Positions 52,932 to 61,800 of a DNA stretch of 64,000 nt are shown here, one piece after another. The translations under genes were made by a program, and so were the position numbers. Origin of the DNA: Acidobacteriota bacterium (GTDB lineage: Bacteria > Acidobacteriota > Blastocatellia > Pyrinomonadales > Pyrinomonadaceae). Each line of letters opens with the position of its first letter. The first letter of the stretch is position 1. The DNA is taken from positions 682,001 through 746,000 of the forward strand of contig JADKBM010000011.1 in the NCBI GenBank assembly GCA_016715115.1. Reading direction: 5' to 3'. The notes beneath the pieces are model-generated. The model made no database searches, was not told the origin of the DNA, and worked only from the letters and a program-made list of their open reading frames with translations.

Positions 52932-53891
52932 ATGAAAAAGGAAGTTGATTTTCTGACTGATTTGGGACTGCTTGCGTTCGTTACGCGTTTGAAACGCGTG
53001 AGCGACCGGATGCTGCACGATGGCCGGCGCCTTTATAAGCAACTGGGAATGGACATCGAGCCAAACTGGTACGTGATCTTCAAGCTGCTGGAACACCAGG
53101 GCCCCTTTACGGTAACCGAGATCGCCGACCGGCTCGGATTCGCGCATCCTTCCGTTATTTCGATCGTCAACAAGATGATCGTTGCGGGCTACCTCGAGGA
53201 AACGCGAGTTACAACAGACAGTCGAAAGCGGCATTTGAAACTGACGCCGAAAGCCGTTGATGGTATGCCTGCATTCGAGAAGGTCTGGAAAGCGGGTTCG
53301 GCCGGCATAAAGCGAATGCTCGCTGATATCGACGCGCTCGAATTCCTGAATTTGCTGGAAACGCGGGTCGCGGAGCGGGATTTTCGTGAACGGGCCGTCG
53401 ATGAAATGCGCCTTGACGCCGAGGTTGAGATCAGTTGCTTTCGCCCCGAGTTCGCGTCGGATTTCGCGCGGCTCAACTACGAATGGATTTCCGAGTACTT
53501 TGAGATCGAAGAAAAGGACCGGCAGATCCTCGACGATCCGCAAACGGCGATCATTGACTCGGGTGGAGCGATCTTTTTCGCATCCGTCGGCGGACGTATC
53601 GTCGGCACGGTCGCATTGATCGCAACGGACGCGGACTCGTTCGAGTTGGCGAAAATGGCGGTCGCGAGCGATTATCGCGGACTTCAGATCGGCGATAGAC
53701 TGATGACCGCCTGCATCGACCATTCGAAGTCAGCCGGAAAGAAGCGCATCTATTTGCTCTCGAACACGAAATTGATCCCGGCGATACGGCTTTACCGGAA
53801 ATTCGGATTCAAAGAGGTCCCGCTTGACCCGGCGACTCCATACATACGGACGAACATAGAAATGGAATTGGATCTTGGTGAACGACGATGA
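52932..53891 (+). CDS. MarR-GNAT bifunctional protein
   Basis: Protein of 319 residues with an N-terminal MarR-type winged helix (about 1-150; NWYVIFKLLEHQGPFTVTEI, VTTDSRKRHLKLT) and a C-terminal GNAT acetyltransferase (about 165-315; MAVASDYRGLQIGDRLM, LYRKFGF). Such fusions combine DNA binding with acetylation of a small molecule or protein. It overlaps the downstream EamA gene by four bases, so the two may form a regulated export unit. Confidence 0.9.
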   Translation: MKKEVDFLTDLGLLAFVTRLKRVSDRMLHDGRRLYKQLGMDIEPNWYVIFKLLEHQGPFTVTEIADRLGFAHPSVISIVNKMIVAGYLEETRVTTDSRKRHLKLTPKAVDGMPAFEKVWKAGSAGIKRMLADIDALEFLNLLETRVAERDFRERAVDEMRLDAEVEISCFRPEFASDFARLNYEWISEYFEIEEKDRQILDDPQTAIIDSGGAIFFASVGGRIVGTVALIATDADSFELAKMAVASDYRGLQIGDRLMTACIDHSKSAGKKRIYLLSNTKLIPAIRLYRKFGFKEVPLDPATPYIRTNIEMELDLGERR

Positions 53892-54769
53892 AACCGTTGA
53901 TTGTTTGGCTGTTTCTCTGCATAGTCTGGGGCTCCACCTGGATCTTTATCAAACTCGGTCTCGACTTTCTCCCCCCGGTGACGTTCGCGGCACTGCGTTT
54001 CACGGTCGCCTGCGCATTGCTCTATCCGATTTTGAGATTCCAGAGGATCAGTATTCCGTCGATCCGTGAACACTGGAGATTCATTGTTCTGACAGGGACG
54101 CTGCAGTTCTTTCTGAACTACGGACTGCTCTTTTGGGGAGAACAGTTCATCAGTTCAGGGCTCGCCGCGGTTCTGCAGGCGACGATCCCGGCCTTCGGGC
54201 TGATCCTCGCCCGGATCTATGTCGGCGAAGAGATCACGGGGCTCAAGATCGCGTCGATCCTGCTCGGGATCGCCGGCGTCGGCGTGATCTTCCGCGAACA
54301 ACTGTCGCTCAACGGCGAAATGGCGTTTTTCGGAAGCCTGGCGGTCGTGCTCGGCGCGTTCGGCGCTTCCTACGCGAGCGTGCTTACGAAGGCACGCGGG
54401 CTTTCGTTTCACCCGGCCGGGCTTGTGTTTCTGCAGATGCTGATCGGCCACATCCCTTTGTGGATCGTCGGATTGTATCGCGAGGGAAACCCCGCGTCGT
54501 TCCGCTGGTCGCCGTTGGCGATCCTGTGTGTCGTTTACCTGGCGATAGTCGGATCGATCGTCGCGTTCTGGCTTTATTATTGGCTGTTGTCTAAAATCGA
54601 TGTCACGCGCGCGATGATGATCGCTTTCGTGACGCCGCTGATCGCGGTGATCGTCGGAAGTTTTTTCGGCGAGAAGCTTGAATTGCAGACGCTGCTTGGA
54701 GGCGCGATGATTTTGGTCAGCGTTTTCCTGATCGTCATCAGGCCGCTGATCAGAAGGGCGAAAGGCTGA
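53888..54769 (+). CDS. EamA/DMT-family exporter
   Basis: Ten-helix transporter of 293 residues in two EamA halves. WLFLCIVWGSTWIFIKLGL starts the first helix, GSTW being typical of the family. The start overlaps the MarR-GNAT stop. Substrate unknown; linkage to a MarR-GNAT gene suggests export of an aromatic or amino compound. Its stop lies one base before aroC. Confidence 0.88.
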   Translation: MKPLIVWLFLCIVWGSTWIFIKLGLDFLPPVTFAALRFTVACALLYPILRFQRISIPSIREHWRFIVLTGTLQFFLNYGLLFWGEQFISSGLAAVLQATIPAFGLILARIYVGEEITGLKIASILLGIAGVGVIFREQLSLNGEMAFFGSLAVVLGAFGASYASVLTKARGLSFHPAGLVFLQMLIGHIPLWIVGLYREGNPASFRWSPLAILCVVYLAIVGSIVAFWLYYWLLSKIDVTRAMMIAFVTPLIAVIVGSFFGEKLELQTLLGGAMILVSVFLIVIRPLIRRAKG

Positions 54770-54770
54770 T

Positions 54771-55937
54771 ATGAACTTCAAATTCACAACTTCCGGCGAA
54801 TCCCACGGCAAGGCTCTGGTATCGATCGTCGAAGGACTGCCGGCCGGACTCGTGATCGACCTCGAGAAGATCGATCACGAACTCCGGCGGCGCCAGCAAG
54901 GGTACGGCCGCGGTGGACGAATGAAGATCGAAACCGACCGTGTCGAAATACTCTCGGGCGTACGCCACGGGAAAACGCTCGGATCACCGATAGCACTTTT
55001 GATCGAAAACCGCGATTTCGTTCACTGGACCGATGTGATGTCCGCCGAAACACCCGAATCCGAGCCGAAGAACCCGCGGATCGTCAAGCGCCCGCGTCCC
55101 GGCCACGCGGACCTTGCAGGCGGGCAGAAGTTCGGAACCCGCGATCTGCGCGACGTTCTCGAGCGAGCATCGGCCCGCGAAACCGCGTCACGCGTCGCTT
55201 GCGGGGCGTTCGCGAAACAGTTGCTGGAAGTTTTCGGGGTCGGGATACGAAGCCACGTCATCAAACTCGGTTCCGTGCCCGATCTGCCGCTTTCGAAAAA
55301 GTGGGACGAGATTCTGGCGATCTCTGCAGATTCGCAGCTGAATTGCGTTGATCCGCAAGTCGAGGGCGAAATGATCGCGGAGATCGATCGGGCGAAAGAG
55401 GAAGGCGACACGCTCGGCGGAATCTTCGAAGTGGTGGCGCACAACGTACCCGTCGGACTCGGCTCGCATACTTCGTGGTCCGAGAAACTCGATGGCCGGA
55501 TCGCACAGGCGCTGATGTCGATCCAAGCGGTAAAGGCGGTTGAAATCGGGGAGGGCGTTGCCAATGCCGGCCGATTCGGATCAGAGGTGCACGACGAGAT
55601 CTTCTACGAAGAGAAAGGGTTTTTACGCGAGACGAACCGCGCCGGCGGGCTTGAAGGCGGTATAACGAACGGCGAGGAACTGCGCGTACGCGGGTATCTG
55701 AAGCCGATCGCGACACTTCGAAAATCGCTGAGATCGGTGGACATCGACACCAAGAGTTCGGACGTTGCGGCGTTTGAACGCTCCGACATTACGGCCGTTC
55801 CGGCCGCCGGAGTGATCGGTGAAGCGATGCTCGCAATGGTCATCGCGAACGCGATGCGCGAAAAGTTCGGCGGCGATTCGATCGATGAAATGAGGCGAAA
55901 CTATGAATCCTACAAGGCAAGCGTCGAACGCTATTGA
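54771..55937 (+). CDS. aroC: Chorismate synthase
   Basis: Last enzyme of the shikimate pathway, FMN dependent, 388 residues. Start MNFKFTTSGESHG and motifs RRRQQGYGRGGRMKIE, RPGHADLAGGQKF, and RERSSARETASRVACG-like block (RASARETASRVACGA) are family marks. It starts one base after the EamA stop, so it may share its transcript. It overlaps the convergent deaminase gene by seven bases. Confidence 0.96.
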   Translation: MNFKFTTSGESHGKALVSIVEGLPAGLVIDLEKIDHELRRRQQGYGRGGRMKIETDRVEILSGVRHGKTLGSPIALLIENRDFVHWTDVMSAETPESEPKNPRIVKRPRPGHADLAGGQKFGTRDLRDVLERASARETASRVACGAFAKQLLEVFGVGIRSHVIKLGSVPDLPLSKKWDEILAISADSQLNCVDPQVEGEMIAEIDRAKEEGDTLGGIFEVVAHNVPVGLGSHTSWSEKLDGRIAQALMSIQAVKAVEIGEGVANAGRFGSEVHDEIFYEEKGFLRETNRAGGLEGGITNGEELRVRGYLKPIATLRKSLRSVDIDTKSSDVAAFERSDITAVPAAGVIGEAMLAMVIANAMREKFGGDSIDEMRRNYESYKASVERY

Positions 55938-56386
55938 GGATCTTCCGAGACGCCGATATCTTCGTTCCAGACTTCCGGATTTGCGGCGGTAAAATCCGCG
56001 AGCATCCGGATGCACTCATCCGATTCAAGGTCGATGACATTGATGCCGTTTTCGCGAAGCCAGTCGATCCCGCCCTGAAAATTGACCGATTCCCCGACAA
56101 CCACCGTTCCGATTCGGAACTGCCTGATAAGTCCCGAGCAATACCAGCAAGGGGCGAGTGTCGTGACCATTATCTTGTCCGCATATGTCCTTTGCCGCCC
56201 TGCTTTGCGAAACGCGTCCGTCTCGCCGTGAACCGACGGATCGCTCTCCTGTATCCGGCGGTTACGTCCGCGGCCGAGGAGTCGGCCCGCGCTGTCAAAT
56301 AAGGCCGCGCCGACCGGTATTCCGCCTTCGGCGAGCCCGGTCCTGGCTTCTTCGATCGCGATCCGCAAGAGTTGAGAATAGTCCAT
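55931..56386 (-). CDS. Cytosine deaminase-like protein (FCY1 type)
   Basis: Zinc nucleoside-deaminase fold, 151 residues. The zinc site is HGETDAFRKAG and APCWYCSGLIRQF, with catalytic glutamate in HGE. The C-terminal NFQGGIDWLRENGI and WNEDIG match yeast cytosine deaminase FCY1 rather than tRNA adenosine deaminase. Probable role is cytosine to uracil. Convergent with aroC. Confidence 0.85.
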   Translation of the reverse strand: MDYSQLLRIAIEEARTGLAEGGIPVGAALFDSAGRLLGRGRNRRIQESDPSVHGETDAFRKAGRQRTYADKIMVTTLAPCWYCSGLIRQFRIGTVVVGESVNFQGGIDWLRENGINVIDLESDECIRMLADFTAANPEVWNEDIGVSEDPQ

Positions 56387-56549
56387 AGTCGACGATTATA
56401 GCAGAGTATCCGTAACCGGAGCTTCACGCTTCACGAGGCGGAGCCGGCCCGACGAGCGCGGGAACTGGATCGCGGGAACGGTCGGCCGGTTGCGATTTGA
56501 ATCGCCGCGACTTTTCCAACTCCCGCAGTTCTTTGTTAAGCTTTGAGAT

Positions 56550-56906
56550 ATGTCACAAGATTTTAAGGGTGGTGATTTCTTGATTTTTCAGATCGAAAGC
56601 GGATACGGTCTGCTTCGCCTGCTGGCGATCGATTCATCCGGTGCCGAACGAATATGGCATTTGCGCGGATATGCCGAGCTGTTCCCGGACATCGAATCGG
56701 CCGAGGCGGCGCTCGAAAACCCGGAACGCTTCACGATCTCGCTGGCGCACGCCGCGCTGACGAACCGCGCGTTCGAAGCGACTCAAACGGCGCGTCTGAA
56801 AAACGAGGCACTCGCAGATTCCGAACTTGAAGCACTGAAGGATTGGAAGAGCCGCGGAAGCGTCGCCAGTGACCGGTCGATCCGTCTAATGCTCGGACTT
56901 CGCTGA
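56550..56906 (+). CDS. Hypothetical protein
   Basis: Not recognised. Protein of 118 residues, acidic, with a beta-rich N-terminal half (GGDFLIFQIESGYGLLRL) and a helical end (NEALADSELEALKDWKSR). No membrane segment. The stop overlaps the stop of the convergent Zn-ribbon gene by 21 bases. Codon use is like neighbours. Confidence 0.6.
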   Translation: MSQDFKGGDFLIFQIESGYGLLRLLAIDSSGAERIWHLRGYAELFPDIESAEAALENPERFTISLAHAALTNRAFEATQTARLKNEALADSELEALKDWKSRGSVASDRSIRLMLGLR

Positions 56907-57383
56907 TCGGCGCGGCAGTTTTTCGGCCAGGCTGCGCGTAGTCCCTTCGGTAACGCTTGCCGGTATGAATGCTTCGGGATCAGCCTCGGGCAGGAAGTTG
57001 CTTGCTTCGGCAGGTCGAAACTGCGGTTGTTTGGCGACGTCCGGACGAGCCGTATCATTGCCTCGCGCCGGAAGCGATTTCTTTAGCAAAATGGTTCGCC
57101 AGATCACCTGAACCTGCCAGAAGAACATCGCCGTCAGAAAGCCCGCCGTGACATAGATCAGCATCGGCGTGTCGTCTCGTCCGAGAAACGTCGCATAAAG
57201 CATTATCGCCAATGCGGCGCTCACCACGGCGGTCATTCCCGTCAAAACGCCATTCGCGACGAGATGCTGTCCGGGCGTCACTTTCTTTTTCTGAAGACTT
57301 TCGAAATCAGGCAGAAAATTCCCGCATTTCCGGCAGAAGGTGTCGGGATTTTGTTCCGCGCCTCCGCAGTTGGGACAAAACAT
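56886..57383 (-). CDS. Zinc-ribbon membrane protein
   Basis: Protein of 165 residues. An N-terminal zinc ribbon FCPNCGG with FCRKCGNFLPDF (residues 2-26) precedes two transmembrane helices (about 44-66 and 75-95) and a Pro/Ala/Arg-rich C-terminal tail. Ribbon-plus-membrane proteins of this sort are common in the phylum; role unknown. It lies 8 bases after the proline dehydrogenase start region on the same strand. Confidence 0.78.
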   Translation of the reverse strand: MFCPNCGGAEQNPDTFCRKCGNFLPDFESLQKKKVTPGQHLVANGVLTGMTAVVSAALAIMLYATFLGRDDTPMLIYVTAGFLTAMFFWQVQVIWRTILLKKSLPARGNDTARPDVAKQPQFRPAEASNFLPEADPEAFIPASVTEGTTRSLAEKLPRRSAKSEH

Positions 57384-57391
57384 ATTTAACC

Positions 57392-58570
57392 TTACGAAAT
57401 CTTTCGGCGTTCAAGTTCCCGTTTTATAAGGACGAGTTCGCGGCTCACCTGACCCATCACGGCGGTATTCTCCTGCGCGCGTCTGATGAGATATGGAACC
57501 GAATCGCGCACCGGCCCGTACGGGACATATTTCGAAACGTTGTAACCCTCGTTTGAAAGAACGTAGGAAAGATTGTCGCTCATCCCGAGCAGTTGCGAGA
57601 AGTAAACGTTCGGGTGGTTCTTGGGGACTTTGGAAGTCTCCATAGAATTCGCGAGAAAGCGAGTGCTTTCTTCGTTGTGCGTCGCGGCGACGAAAGCGAG
57701 CGTGTCGACATTCTCAAGGCAGTATTTCAATCCAAGGTCGTAGTCGCGATCGGTCGAAGCCTTGTCCGGCTGAATCGGCGACGGATACCCCTTTTCTTCG
57801 GCGCGGTCGCGCTCTTTCTCCATATATGCGCCGCGGACGAGCTTGATGCCGTAAAAATAGCCTTTGTCGCGCGCCTCCTGATGTTGCGACCTGAGAAGTT
57901 CGAGCGCGTCGGTGCGATAGAATTGAATCGTCGTGTAGACGAGCGGCTTTTCCTTGTTATGTTTTTCCATCATCGCGACCGTGAGCCGGTCGATCGCATT
58001 TTGGATCCACGTTTCCTCGGCGTCGATAAAGATCGGCTGATCGAGCGAGGCCGCATAATCGCAGATCTCCTGAACCCGCCCCTGGATCCGATTCCATTTC
58101 AGCTGACTCTTTTCGGGCAGATCGACGCCGGCGCTGACCTTCTCCAGAGTCCCGAGCGGGGCGATGCCTGTAACCTTGAAAACGGAAAACGGAATGCTCG
58201 GGTCGTCCTTCGCACGGCGGATCGTTGAGAGAATCTCATCCTTGGTGCGCTCAAAATCTTCTTCCTCGCATTTTCCCTCGACCGAGTAATCGAGAATCGT
58301 ACCGATGTTCGATTCGGCGAGTTTCTTGATCGTCCGGTCGCATTCCTCGATTGTTTCGCCGCCGCAGAAGACTTCAAAGACGGTCCCCTTGATCAAACCC
58401 CCGATCGGCAACCCGATCGAAAGCGCAAAACTCGTCGCCCGTGTGCCGAGACTGACGAGGAACGGGGAATTCATCATTTTGAAGAGACGGTAACGTTCTT
58501 TCAAAGCTGAGTTTGATTTGTCGGAAAACGCGGTTGCAGTGTCTTGGAAGTCGATCTCAAGTGCGCTCAT
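57392..58570 (-). CDS. Proline dehydrogenase
   Basis: FAD-dependent enzyme oxidising proline to pyrroline-5-carboxylate, 392 residues. The barrel signature GIKLVRGAYMEKER occurs at about 264-277, the preceding FIDAEETW at about 200-207, and the C-terminal YVPYGPVRDSVPYLIRR is the substrate-binding region. It is of the single-domain type; no aldehyde dehydrogenase (P5C) domain is fused. It may be membrane-associated via the C-terminal helix. Confidence 0.93.
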   Translation of the reverse strand: MSALEIDFQDTATAFSDKSNSALKERYRLFKMMNSPFLVSLGTRATSFALSIGLPIGGLIKGTVFEVFCGGETIEECDRTIKKLAESNIGTILDYSVEGKCEEEDFERTKDEILSTIRRAKDDPSIPFSVFKVTGIAPLGTLEKVSAGVDLPEKSQLKWNRIQGRVQEICDYAASLDQPIFIDAEETWIQNAIDRLTVAMMEKHNKEKPLVYTTIQFYRTDALELLRSQHQEARDKGYFYGIKLVRGAYMEKERDRAEEKGYPSPIQPDKASTDRDYDLGLKYCLENVDTLAFVAATHNEESTRFLANSMETSKVPKNHPNVYFSQLLGMSDNLSYVLSNEGYNVSKYVPYGPVRDSVPYLIRRAQENTAVMGQVSRELVLIKRELERRKIS

Positions 58571-58703
58571 ATATTCTAAATTATCACAAAATCGGCGCGA
58601 AATCGCGTTCGCTGAGCGCCGAAATCGGGCCTGCTCAAAATTGTTTCTTTTCGGCTTTTCACGTATGATTCTTTATTTTACCGGGCAAACCGAAAAACGA
58701 CCT

Positions 58704-60176
58704 ATGAGCAAAGGACTACCGAAACGCACAGAAAACTACTCCGAGTGGTACAACGAACTCGTCAAACGCGCGGATCTCGCCGAAAACTCCGCGGTTCGCG
58801 GATGTATGGTCATCAAACCTTACGGCTACGCGATTTGGGAAAAGATGCAGCGGGCGCTCGACGATATGTTTAAGGCGACCGGTCATCAGAACGCATACTT
58901 TCCGCTGTTCGTGCCGAAATCGTTTCTTGAAAAGGAAGAAGAGCACGCCGAAGGATTCGCGAAGGAATGCGCCGTTGTCACGCATTACCGTCTGAAGGCC
59001 AATCCGAACGGCAAAGGTCTCGTCGTCGACGAGACGGCGCGGCTTGAGGAGGAACTCATCGTCCGGCCGACAAGCGAAACTGTCATCTGGAATACTTACC
59101 GCAACTGGATCCAGTCTTACCGTGATCTTCCGATCCTGATCAATCAATGGTGCAACGTCGTCCGCTGGGAGATGCGCACGCGGCTTTTCTTACGGACCGC
59201 CGAGTTTCTTTGGCAGGAAGGCCACACGGCGCACGCGACGCGCGAAGAGGCGATCGCCGAGACCGAGCAGATGCTCGGCGTTTATGCGACATTTGCTGAA
59301 GAATGGATGGCGATGCCCGTTGTGCAAGGTTCGAAAACACCCAACGAACGCTTCGCCGGCGCCGAAGACACTTTGTGCATCGAGGCGTTGATGCAGGACG
59401 GAAAGGCTTTGCAGGCCGGAACGTCGCATTTTCTCGGCCAGAATTTTGCAAAGAGCTTTGACGTCCAGTTCACGAGCAAGGAAGGGAAACTCGAATATGC
59501 GTGGGCGACGAGTTGGGGGCTTTCAACGCGGATGATGGGCGCGCTCGTGATGGCGCATTCCGACGACAACGGACTCGTTCTGCCTCCGAAACTGGCGCCG
59601 ATCCAAGTTGTGATCATACCGATCTTCAAGACCGAGGAAGATCTTGCAAAGATCTCCGAAAAGGTCGATCCGATCGTCGCGGAATTGAAATCGAAGGGAA
59701 TCACGGTGAAGTTCGATACCGATGATCAACAGCGTTCCGGCTGGAAATTCGCCGAATATGAGTTGAAGGGCGTCCCGGTTCGCCTCGCGATCGGCCTTCG
59801 CGATCTTGAGAACGGCACGATCGAGGTCGCGCGCCGCGATAATCTGTCGAAAGAGTCGAGGCCGATCGACGGCGTCGGCATATACATTGCCGGTCTTCTT
59901 GACGAAATTCAGTCAAACATTTATCGCAAGGCCCTCGAATTCCGCGAATCGAACACCTTCGTCATCGATACCTGGGACGATTTCAAGATCCAAATAGAAA
60001 AGGGTGGGTTTCTCTGCGCGCACTGGGACGGAACGAGCGAAACCGAAGATGCGATCAAGGCCGAAACAAAAGCGACGATCCGCTGCATTCCGTTCAATTC
60101 GGTTGAGGAGTCGGGAACCTGCGTCTTTTCCGGCAAACCGTCGGCAAAACGCGTGATCTTCGCTCGGGCGTATTGA
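58704..60176 (+). CDS. proS: Prolyl-tRNA synthetase, archaeal/eukaryotic type 3
   Basis: Class II synthetase of 490 residues. Start at 58704 (MSKGLPKRTENYSEWYNELV); the longer frame to 58518 covers the promoter. Motif 2 is RWEMRTRLFLRTAEFLWQEG and motif 3 is SWGLSTRMMGALV. Length and lack of the YbaK insertion domain place it with the archaeal/eukaryotic type. It converges with the proline-dehydrogenase gene via a short divergent spacer and may share proline metabolism control. Confidence 0.95.
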   Translation: MSKGLPKRTENYSEWYNELVKRADLAENSAVRGCMVIKPYGYAIWEKMQRALDDMFKATGHQNAYFPLFVPKSFLEKEEEHAEGFAKECAVVTHYRLKANPNGKGLVVDETARLEEELIVRPTSETVIWNTYRNWIQSYRDLPILINQWCNVVRWEMRTRLFLRTAEFLWQEGHTAHATREEAIAETEQMLGVYATFAEEWMAMPVVQGSKTPNERFAGAEDTLCIEALMQDGKALQAGTSHFLGQNFAKSFDVQFTSKEGKLEYAWATSWGLSTRMMGALVMAHSDDNGLVLPPKLAPIQVVIIPIFKTEEDLAKISEKVDPIVAELKSKGITVKFDTDDQQRSGWKFAEYELKGVPVRLAIGLRDLENGTIEVARRDNLSKESRPIDGVGIYIAGLLDEIQSNIYRKALEFRESNTFVIDTWDDFKIQIEKGGFLCAHWDGTSETEDAIKAETKATIRCIPFNSVEESGTCVFSGKPSAKRVIFARAY

Positions 60177-60188
60177 TCCGGAGTGTCT

Positions 60189-60452
60189 TCAACGCATTTT
60201 GGGCCAACCGAGAATCCACAAAAGTATTCCACAAATCGCGACCGCGCAGAACCATTTGCCAAATGTCACATCCCCGACAATGTTGTTTCGTTTGCCTTTT
60301 CCAAACAGCGGATATGCCAGAAACATTGCAACAGCCAACCAAACGACTCCCGGTTCACGGCACCTCTCATCCGCAAACATCGAGGAAAGAAAGACCGCCA
60401 CCCCGAAAACAAATGGCAACAGCAACAGATCGCTCAGACGAAACTCACTCAT
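60189..60452 (-). CDS. Small membrane hypothetical protein
   Basis: Not recognised. Protein of 87 residues with three hydrophobic stretches (about 8-24, 35-47 and 65-82). Start at 60452 was preferred because the longer frame adds a polar tail without a ribosome site. Convergent with proS. Confidence 0.55.
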   Translation of the reverse strand: MSEFRLSDLLLLPFVFGVAVFLSSMFADERCREPGVVWLAVAMFLAYPLFGKGKRNNIVGDVTFGKWFCAVAICGILLWILGWPKMR

Positions 60453-60602
60453 ATTCGACCTCGACATCCGGTTTCTTCCTCGGCCACCTCATTTGCGATT
60501 TGTCCAGAACAGCTCCCGAATTGGGTGCACACTGCCGAACCGAAGCCGGGTGCGCGAAGGACAGAGTATGACCGCTTCAAACAGAACCTGATATTCCTCG
60601 TT

Positions 60603-61100
60603 TCATGGCGAAGTGAGCTGCTTATTAAGAACGCGGCTTCGAATGATCCAGCCAATCAACCAAGACAAAGGAAGACACAACAAAATGTATGTCGGGTCCG
60701 TCATGCAGGGAACGCCGACGATCGAAGTCTCGATATACTCGACCTCTTCGATGATGATGCCTTTGCTTCGTTTCGGATTCGGGGACTTGTCACGGACAAG
60801 GACGGCCCACGCATTTGGGATTGCCGATTTTCGATTTCGGATTTCTCGATTTAAAGAACGATCATTCCGCGTTCGACCAATCCAAAATCCAAAATCCCAA
60901 ATCCAAAATCGGGTGGCCGCCGATGACTTCATCTGTTCAAGAGCCTTCTGCGACATCACGTCGCCGACGAGATCCTCGGCATTCGAAGACGCGGTCAGCC
61001 GGCAGAACTTACGCCCGTCCTTTTCGAAGGCCTTCAATACAGAGTCCGAAAGGAACTTGAACCTGATCTCGGCTTCGTCGATTTTGTGCTCTTTATGCAA
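60603..61100 (-). pseudogene. HK97-type prohead-protease remnant with repeat insertion
   Basis: The 165-residue frame is a mosaic. Residues 1-64 (FCRLTASSNAEDLVGDVMSQ, with the phage pattern ASxxxxDxxGDxM) and the segment GIIIEEVEYIETSIVGVP are as in HK97 prohead proteases; the centre, residues about 65-97, is translated heptanucleotide repeat (FWIWDFGFWIG). The tail is a transmembrane helix not seen in the family. The catalytic core is missing. Likely a phage relic or domesticated fragment; expression is doubtful. Confidence 0.55.
60812..60910. repeat. Heptanucleotide inverted-repeat element
   Basis: The left arm, about 60824-60853 (GATTTTCGATTTCGGATTTC), and the right arm, about 60878-60910 (AATCCAAAATCCAAAATCCC), are near complements, both built of 7-base units. 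Loop of about 25 bases. It is a MITE-like hairpin that lies inside the prohead-protease frame and shares its unit with the copy at 32314-32347. Confidence 0.75.
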
Positions 61101-61510
61101 AATGCTTATCGGGTTTCGACTCCGATGAGCATCTTATATGTTGGATTCCGATTATTGTGCTGCGGGGTTTGCGTCTGGCGATTGCCTCATCGAACCTCAA
61201 GGTCGGCGATCATAAGGGCTTCGAATCCAGCCCGAAAAAAACGCTGATCACTCATCTCTGAAAGGCCCGGATCGTGCGGTTCTACCTCTTTTTGGTCTAC
61301 GAGCCGATGTTGATTCAGGTCAACCTGCCTACACTGCAGGGTGCTTGTCGCGTCCGGATGGGTACGCCGGATTCAATTACCTTCCTGAACCGAATCCATT
61401 CCATCGCGAATCTATCAACTCCACTGACACATACCAGCGTTCAACACTTACAGAGCCCGCATCCAGTTTCGGATATCGCCCGGTCCTTGGCCGTTTGAAA
61501 CAAATAGCGG
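61101..61510. other. Gap with no supported gene in the decayed island
   Basis: About 410 bases. A short plus-strand frame at 61345-61581 reads like protein in places (GYAGFNYLPEPNPFHR) but has no start signal and is open at its end by overlap with the next gene. I regard it as relic sequence. No repeat or RNA gene seen. Confidence 0.4.
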
Positions 61511-61768
61511 CTATTCATCATCGAGGAATCTTGAAATTCGGATTTCGACTGAAACGGCGTCATCAAGTAACCGCGCGGTGATAGAAAGAGGTGACTTGCC
61601 GTTCATTTTGTCACCAGTTTTGATCTCTGCGTACGTTTTCTTAATGATTCGCTCAACCCTTTTGAATGGCAAGAACTGGCTTTCGCTTGTCAAACCCGCT
61701 TTCTTCGCACGAGAAACAAAGAGGTCCTCGGCAATTCCGATTGACGGGTCAACACTTATCCTAGTCAA
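61511..61768 (-). CDS. Small hypothetical protein
   Basis: Not recognised. Protein of 85 residues, mixed charge, with a helical centre (RVERIIKKTYAEIKTGDKM) and a strand-like end (SVEIRISRFLDDE). Located 32 bases after the lipoprotein gene, same strand; may be co-transcribed with it. No signal peptide. Confidence 0.5.
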   Translation of the reverse strand: MTRISVDPSIGIAEDLFVSRAKKAGLTSESQFLPFKRVERIIKKTYAEIKTGDKMNGKSPLSITARLLDDAVSVEIRISRFLDDE

Positions 61769-61800
61769 ACGGTAAGCCCTCGGATCGCCTCGGTCAATTA

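Noticed and set aside
61345..61581. Plus-strand 78-codon frame in the decayed island.
   Set aside because: Partly protein-like but no start signal, and it overlaps the better supported minus-strand gene.
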